Positions 14,012 to 16,468 of a stretch of DNA of 16,468 bases are shown piece after piece. The notes below the pieces were generated by a model that was not told the DNA's origin, did not search any database, and was given only the letters and a program-made list of their open reading frames with translations. Every line of letters starts with the position of its first letter. Positions within the stretch are counted from its first letter, which is position 1. Both the position numbers and the translations under genes were made by a program. The stretch is from Salibaculum sp031581025 (GTDB lineage: Bacteria; Pseudomonadota; Alphaproteobacteria; Rhodobacterales; Rhodobacteraceae): assembly GCF_031581025.1 (NCBI RefSeq), contig NZ_JAVLCA010000052.1. One strand, written 5' to 3'.

Positions 14012-14295
14012 TCCGTCATATCGTGTTCTTTTCCGCCAGAGACCCCGCCGATGTCTCGAAGATCGAGGACGGCCTGACCATGCTTGCCACCATCCCCGAG
14101 CACGAGACCTTCGAGGTGCGCCGGTCGCTTAATGCCGACCAACTGACCGGCGGCGCGGTGGATGTGGTGGTCTACGCCGAGTTCCCCGATGAGGCGGCGC
14201 TGGCCCGCTACAAGGCGCATCCGACCTATCAGAGTTGCATCGAGGTGGTCCGCCCCTTGCGCGAGTTGCGCCTGGCCGCCGATATCGAATCCTGA
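14008..14295 (+). CDS. Dabb (stress-responsive A/B barrel) domain protein
   Basis: This 95-aa protein is a single dimeric alpha/beta barrel (Dabb) domain. MIRHIVFFSAR (1-11) is the typical first strand with its His. It is followed by a helix, an FEVRRSLN strand, a DVVVYAEFPDEAALARYKAHPTYQ block (about 50-73, with the conserved aYkaHP), and a final strand. Such proteins form homodimers and have mostly unknown substrates. It overlaps hisE by four bases, so it is expressed with the histidine genes, although no role in the pathway is known. It is the last gene of the plus-strand operon. Confidence 0.88.
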   Translation: MIRHIVFFSARDPADVSKIEDGLTMLATIPEHETFEVRRSLNADQLTGGAVDVVVYAEFPDEAALARYKAHPTYQSCIEVVRPLRELRLAADIES

Positions 14296-14309
14296 CGCGC
14301 TTCTTCTGG

Positions 14310-14363
14310 CCGAAAATATCCTGGGGTGAATTGGGCCGCAGGCCCAAGAGGGGCAGCGCCCCT
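14310..14363. repeat. Double-hairpin intergenic element (REP-like, probable terminator)
   Basis: After CGAAAATATCCTGGGGTGAA (14311-14330) come two compact perfect hairpins: TGGGCC-GCA-GGCCCA (14332-14346) and AGGGGC-AGC-GCCCCT (14349-14363). I recall near-identical elements scattered between genes in many Rhodobacteraceae genomes, so this is likely a repeated element. Its position between convergent genes suggests use as a transcription end. The second hairpin overlaps the last two bases of the CoA-binding protein stop codon. Confidence 0.55.
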
Positions 14364-14829
14364 AAAGCTTCGACGAGATCCGCCCGGTATTGATGCCGCC
14401 GCGCGACAGCTCGCCGCACAGGCGCTGGTATTCCATCTTGGGGCAGCGATCCATGATCACATCCACCCCGCGCGTCTCGGCCCGGGCGGCGGCCTCGTCA
14501 TGAACGACGCCGATCTGCATCCAGATGGTCTGCAGCTCGGGCCAGCGCGCCAATGCGTCGTCCACGATGGCTGGCACCGCCTCCGGCCGGCGGAAGATGT
14601 CGACCATCTCCACCGCGTCGGGTACCTCGGACAGGCTGGCATGGACCGTCTCACCCAGCAAGTCCTGCCCGGCGAGGCCGGGATTGACGGGGATCACCCG
14701 GTAGCCCTTGAGCCCCAGATAGCGCGCCACGAAATAAGAGGGCCGCACCGGGTTGGCGCTGACCCCCACCATGGCGATGGTCCGGGTGCGGTCGAGAATG
14801 CCGCGCAGGTGCGAGTCGCTGTAGGACAT
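14362..14829 (-). CDS. CoA-binding (Rossmann) domain protein, YccU type
   Basis: The 155-aa protein is one CoA-binding domain like that of the succinyl-CoA synthetase alpha subunit. The nucleotide-binding turn is TIAMVGVSANPVRPSYFVARYL (about 17-38). It is followed by GYRVIPVNPGLAG (about 42-54), a VDIFRRPEAVPAIVDDAL block (about 76-93), IWMQIGVVHDEAAARAE, and near the end VIMDRCPKMEYQRL with the conserved Cys-Pro. The family is widespread; its physiological role is unclear. The ATG at 14829 is the only good start, and its ribosome binding site is weak (GGGGGTAAG region). It lies downstream of the sRNA terminator at 14860-14891, so it needs its own promoter or readthrough. Confidence 0.9.
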   Translation of the reverse strand: MSYSDSHLRGILDRTRTIAMVGVSANPVRPSYFVARYLGLKGYRVIPVNPGLAGQDLLGETVHASLSEVPDAVEMVDIFRRPEAVPAIVDDALARWPELQTIWMQIGVVHDEAAARAETRGVDVIMDRCPKMEYQRLCGELSRGGINTGRISSKL

Positions 14830-14858
14830 GGCGCGCAGCTTACCCCCGTCGCGCGCAA

Positions 14859-14936
14859 GAAAAAAGCGCCCAGGGTGGGAACCCTGGGCGCGTCAGGTAC
14901 GGAACGAGGGACAGTGAGTGAGACAAGGCGTTCCGT
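14859..14936 (-). ncRNA. Candidate trans-acting sRNA (possibly StsR-like)
   Basis: On the minus strand a promoter at 14940-14969 is followed by a hairpin with an 8-bp stem (ACGGAACG at 14936-14929, CGTTCCGT at 14906-14899) and a 22-base open loop (14928-14907). A short linker then leads to a 10-bp terminator ending in six T. The whole would be about 75 nt, a classic sRNA build. The loop sequence CACTGTCCC (14917-14909) is perfectly complementary to GGGACAGTG at the mraZ start. Its first eight bases are complementary to GGACAGTG in the dcw leader terminator. In R. sphaeroides the sRNA StsR acts on UpsM and the dcw leader; this may be its counterpart, but I could not compare sequences. Confidence 0.6.
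14860..14891 (-). terminator. Intrinsic terminator of the candidate sRNA
   Basis: A perfect 10-bp GC-rich stem (14866-14875 and 14882-14891) with a 6-base loop is followed on the minus strand by TTTTTT (14865-14860). It is about 50 bases beyond the stop of the possible small gene at 14941-15234, so it could also end a transcript from rlmB. Confidence 0.88.
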
Positions 14937-14939
14937 GCG

Positions 14940-14969
14940 CTTATCTCTGATTGAGAGGTAATTTTCCAA
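14940..14969 (-). promoter_or_regulatory. Promoter of the candidate sRNA
   Basis: On the minus strand TTGGAA (14969-14964), an 18-base spacer and GATAAG (14945-14940) place transcription start near 14934, at the foot of the first sRNA hairpin. Each hexamer matches 4 of 6 consensus bases. The -35 lies in a palindrome at 14962-14982. Confidence 0.5.
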
Positions 14970-15234
14970 GACGCTTGGAAAAGTGGCCCTCAGGAAAATG
15001 TGAACAGGCCGCGAACACGCGCAGGTACCGGTCGGTGACGTCCGCGGCGGGATCGACGCTCTTGTCAAGGAAGGCCTCGAACCCAGCGCGTGGCCCCTTG
15101 CGTTCCGGCCCGCTGGGCGCCGCTGTTTCGGGGCCGGGCGGGCGGGCGTCGCCGCAGGCGCGGTCGCCCCGTCCCGGCCCCTGCCTGAGATCGTCCTGCG
15201 GGCCGCGCCCCTGCTCAACCAACCTGCGAGGCAT
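14941..15234 (-). CDS. Possible small gene downstream of rlmB
   Basis: An open frame of 97 codons starts at an ATG at 15234, inside the last codons of rlmB (20-base overlap), and ends at 14941. The first half is a low-complexity Arg/Gly/Pro-rich stretch typical of noise in GC-rich DNA. The second half (AGFEAFLDKSVDPAADVTDR, then YLRVFAACSHFPEGHFSKRL) looks like real protein, with mixed composition and GC-rich third positions. A true gene might start later, at a non-ATG codon. I recognise no family. Its last 14 codons coincide with the palindrome and promoter of the candidate sRNA, so the two features compete for the same bases. Confidence 0.35.
   Translation of the reverse strand: MPRRLVEQGRGPQDDLRQGPGRGDRACGDARPPGPETAAPSGPERKGPRAGFEAFLDKSVDPAADVTDRYLRVFAACSHFPEGHFSKRLGKLPLNQR
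14962..14982. repeat. 9-bp palindrome over the sRNA -35 region
   Basis: TTTTCCAAG (14962-14970) and CTTGGAAAA (14974-14982) form a perfect inverted repeat with a 3-base centre. It covers the proposed -35 of the sRNA on the minus strand. It could be a repressor or activator site. As RNA it would be an AT-rich hairpin without a T-run, so a terminator role is unlikely. Confidence 0.5.
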
Positions 15235-15985
15235 ATAGGGCCACCGCGGCGGCATTGGAGACGTTGAGCGAGCCGAAGTGCCCCGCCACGGGGATTTTCA
15301 CCAGCTTGTCGCAGGTGGCGCGTGTCTTGTCGCGCAGCCCAGGCCCCTCGGCCCCGAGAACCAGGGCCACGGGGCGGTCTGTCTGTCCGGCCAGGGCCGC
15401 CTCGATGCTCTCCTCGGCTTCGCCGGCCAGGCCCAGCACCAGGTAGCCCATGGATTTCAGCTCTTCCATGGTGGTGGCCAGGTTACGCACCCGAAGATAG
15501 GGCTGACGTTCCAGCGCGCCCGATGCCGTCTTGGCCAGCGCGCCGGTCTCGGGGGCCGAATGGCGTTGCACGGCGATGACGGCGCGGGCACCGAAAACCT
15601 CGGCCGAGCGCAGGATGGCGCCGACGTTGTGCGGATCGGTCACCCGGTCCAGCAGCACCACGCGCGCCGCCCCCTTGGGATAGCAGGCCTCGGCCGGTGC
15701 GCCCCAGTCCAGCGGCCTGACCTCGAGCGCGGCGCCCTGGTGCACCGACTGCGGGTCGATGGGGGCGGCGAACCGGCGCGGATCGCTCATCTCGGCGGCG
15801 GGGCCATGGGCCACCGCCTCGCCCAGCCGATCCAGCGCGTTCTTGGTCACCACCAGGCGGAGTTTCTCGCGGGCGGGATTCATCAGCGCGTCGCGCACCG
15901 CGTGCATCCCGAACAGCCAGACCGTGTCGGCCGCGCCCTTGCGGCGGGCCTGTTCCTTCTTGACGACCCACTTGGGTTTCTTCAT
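15215..15985 (-). CDS. rlmB: 23S rRNA (guanosine(2251)-2'-O)-methyltransferase RlmB
   Basis: RlmB is a SPOUT-class enzyme that 2'-O-methylates a guanosine in the peptidyl-transferase P-loop of 23S rRNA. The 256-aa protein has the N-terminal substrate-binding domain (LFGMHAVRDALMNP at about 24-37), then the trefoil-knot SpoU domain. Motif 1 is VVLLDRVTDPHNVGAILRSA (about 123-142), motif 2 is LVLGAEGPGL (about 213-222), and motif 3 is VKIPVAGHFGSLNVSNAAAV (about 232-251), with the conserved Asn and Ser. The ATG at 15985 follows AAGGAGA by five bases; a longer frame upstream runs antisense over the tRNA gene and is not real. The N-terminal 20 residues are strongly basic (KKPKWVVKKEQARRK). Confidence 0.95.
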   Translation of the reverse strand: MKKPKWVVKKEQARRKGAADTVWLFGMHAVRDALMNPAREKLRLVVTKNALDRLGEAVAHGPAAEMSDPRRFAAPIDPQSVHQGAALEVRPLDWGAPAEACYPKGAARVVLLDRVTDPHNVGAILRSAEVFGARAVIAVQRHSAPETGALAKTASGALERQPYLRVRNLATTMEELKSMGYLVLGLAGEAEESIEAALAGQTDRPVALVLGAEGPGLRDKTRATCDKLVKIPVAGHFGSLNVSNAAAVALYASQVG

Positions 15986-15999
15986 GGCGGTCTCCTTTT

Positions 16000-16017
16000 G
16001 CCCGTCATGGGACGGGC
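16000..16017. repeat. Inverted repeat in the rlmB leader
   Basis: GCCCGTC (16000-16006) and GACGGGC (16011-16017) form a perfect 7-bp inverted repeat with a 4-base centre, just upstream of the AAGGAGA site of rlmB. It might fold in the mRNA leader or be an operator. Nothing else supports either role. Confidence 0.35.
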
Positions 16018-16052
16018 AGAGAAAATCCGCAAGGGCGCGCGCCAAAATGGTG

Positions 16053-16081
16053 TTGACGCCGCAATGCCTCGCGGCTATCCA
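16053..16081 (+). promoter_or_regulatory. tRNA-Tyr promoter
   Basis: TTGACG (16053-16058), a 17-base spacer and TATCCA (16076-16081) are well placed: transcription would start near 16088, five bases before the mature tRNA 5' end. This supports the tRNA as an active gene. Confidence 0.75.
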
Positions 16082-16092
16082 CCGCCAGCGTC

Positions 16093-16176
16093 GGGCGACG
16101 AGCTGCAAGGTGCGGCAGCGGACTGTAACTCCGCCGGGGAGACCCATGCCAGGTTCGATTCCTGGGTCGCCCACCA
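16093..16176 (+). tRNA. tRNA-Tyr (anticodon GTA), CCA encoded
   Basis: The 84-base gene folds as a class II tRNA. The acceptor stem GGGCGAC/GTCGCCC (16093-16099/16166-16172) is perfect. The anticodon stem GCGGA/TCCGC (16118-16122/16130-16134) holds the loop CTGTAAC with anticodon GTA (16125-16127). A 14-base variable arm (16135-16148) has a GGG/CCC stem, as expected for bacterial tRNA-Tyr. The T arm CCAGG/CCTGG carries TTCGATT. A73 is the discriminator and CCA is encoded at 16174-16176. The D arm is unusual: stem GCTG/CGGC with a G-U pair and a loop of only seven bases (CAAGGTG). Position 8 is G rather than T, and the first D-loop base is C rather than A. The 3' end borders an integrase gene and is the likely attachment site. 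Confidence 0.88.
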
Positions 16177-16217
16177 TATCTCATTTTTGGCTTTGATTTC
16201 TTTAGATTTTTTCGGCC

Positions 16218-16249
16218 AATTCCCGCACCTACCGCGAGGTGCGGGAATT
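16218..16249. repeat. Perfect 13-bp inverted repeat after the integrase stop
   Basis: AATTCCCGCACCT (16218-16230) and AGGTGCGGGAATT (16237-16249) pair perfectly around a 6-base loop, directly abutting the integrase stop codon. On the integrase strand no T-run follows (GGCCGAAAAAA), so it is not a textbook intrinsic terminator. It could stabilise the mRNA end, end convergent transcription from the tRNA, or be a recombinase or excisionase site near the attachment point. Confidence 0.6.
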
Positions 16250-16468
16250 TCACCCGCCGTCGGCAAGCCGCATCGCGGCCTTTATGGCCAACCGGCGCTT
16301 GTTCGCATTGCGGGTGTAAACCGCCGACTGCTCGCCGGTTTGCCACCCGAAGAGCGCCTGCAACTCGTGCTCAGAGCCGCCACGGTCCGCTACCATGGTC
16401 GCGGCCAGTTTCCGCAGCCCATGTGCGGTGCCCTCAACCTTCGCCGCCTTGCAGGCGTTCTTGAACCA
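16250..16468 (-). CDS. Tyrosine-type site-specific recombinase (integrase), C-terminal part
   Basis: The last 72 codons of a phage-type integrase read from the right window edge to a TGA at 16250-16252; the 5' part lies beyond the window. The catalytic-domain motifs are visible. Box II is AHGLRK (H-x-x-R, residues 15-20 of the visible part), followed by AATMVADRGGSEHELQALFGW with the Trp that often replaces the second His. The nucleophile Tyr is at visible residue 51, in SAVYTRNANKRRLA. The basic C-terminal tail is usual. Integrases of this type insert elements into tRNA genes by recombining at the tRNA 3' end, which fits the tRNA-Tyr next to it. Confidence 0.92.
   Translation of the reverse strand, partial: WFKNACKAAKVEGTAHGLRKLAATMVADRGGSEHELQALFGWQTGEQSAVYTRNANKRRLAIKAAMRLADGG

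Larger units (their letters stand above)
16154..16468. mobile_element. Left edge of an integrated element at tRNA-Tyr (partial)
   Basis: A tyrosine recombinase gene reads towards the 3' end of tRNA-Tyr with only 73 bases between them, the standard layout of a genomic island or prophage inserted in a tRNA gene. The attachment core probably lies within the T arm to CCA (about 16154-16176), because integration keeps the tRNA intact. The 16177-16217 stretch is AT-rich, unlike the chromosome to the left. The right end, and so the cargo, is outside the window; the core repeat cannot be confirmed. Confidence 0.65.

Noticed and set aside
14891..14912. Resemblance of GTCAGGTACGGAACGAGG to the signal recognition particle RNA core
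   Set aside because: On the plus strand only a short part is similar, the GGAAG/GCAGC apical motif is missing, and the promoter and terminator point to a transcript on the other strand.

Overview
The window reads as chromosome from an alphaproteobacterium of the Rhodobacteraceae (Rhodobacter/Roseobacter lineage). The evidence is high GC with strong GC at third codon positions, a dcw (division and cell wall) gene order with meso-diaminopimelate-type MurE, a DUF1127 gene followed by CCTCCTCCC-loop hairpins, an extended mraZ leader of the kind known from Rhodobacter sphaeroides, and an integrase of a type common in this family next to a tRNA gene. All identifications come from reading the sequence; no search was run.

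Layout. 1-1832: a sparse region with a short SUMF1/FGE-domain protein (+), a possible decayed frame, and a small secreted protein (-). 1833-9522: a tight minus-strand dcw operon, in transcription order mraZ, rsmH, ftsL, ftsI, murE, murF, mraY, with overlapping or nearly touching genes. It stops after mraY; murD, ftsW, murG and the rest are not in the window. 9523-9841: a long mraZ leader holding a terminator-ended small RNA (UpsM-like) and, upstream, a roughly 10-bp-periodic array of TGGGA-type MraZ boxes between inverted repeats. 10121-10645: a GNAT acetyltransferase (-). 10911-11356: a DUF1127 gene (+) followed by five hairpins, each showing CCTCCTCCC in the loop (cuckoo/CcsR-type RNAs). 11406-11792: a secreted DUF2147 protein (-). 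11924-14295: a plus-strand operon of hisA, a small membrane protein, hisF, hisE and a Dabb protein. 14362-14829: a CoA-binding protein (-). 14859-14936: a candidate intergenic sRNA (-). 15215-15985: rlmB (-). 16093-16176: tRNA-Tyr (+) with its own promoter. 16250-16468: the 3' end of a tyrosine recombinase gene (-), marking the edge of an integrated element that continues past the window.

How it fits together. The central theme is post-transcriptional control of cell division and stress response. The dcw operon sits behind an operator array for its own first product, MraZ, and behind a leader with an internal intrinsic terminator. A second candidate sRNA about 5 kb away, with its own promoter and terminator, has a 22-nt apical loop. 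One segment of that loop, CACTGTCCC, is perfectly complementary to the mraZ start region (9 bp, including the GTG start codon), and eight of those bases are also complementary to the top of the leader terminator. This matches what I recall of the R. sphaeroides StsR-UpsM-dcw circuit, but the identity with StsR is inference. The DUF1127/cuckoo-RNA locus lies between them. The window may therefore carry three linked regulatory-RNA loci within about 5.4 kb.
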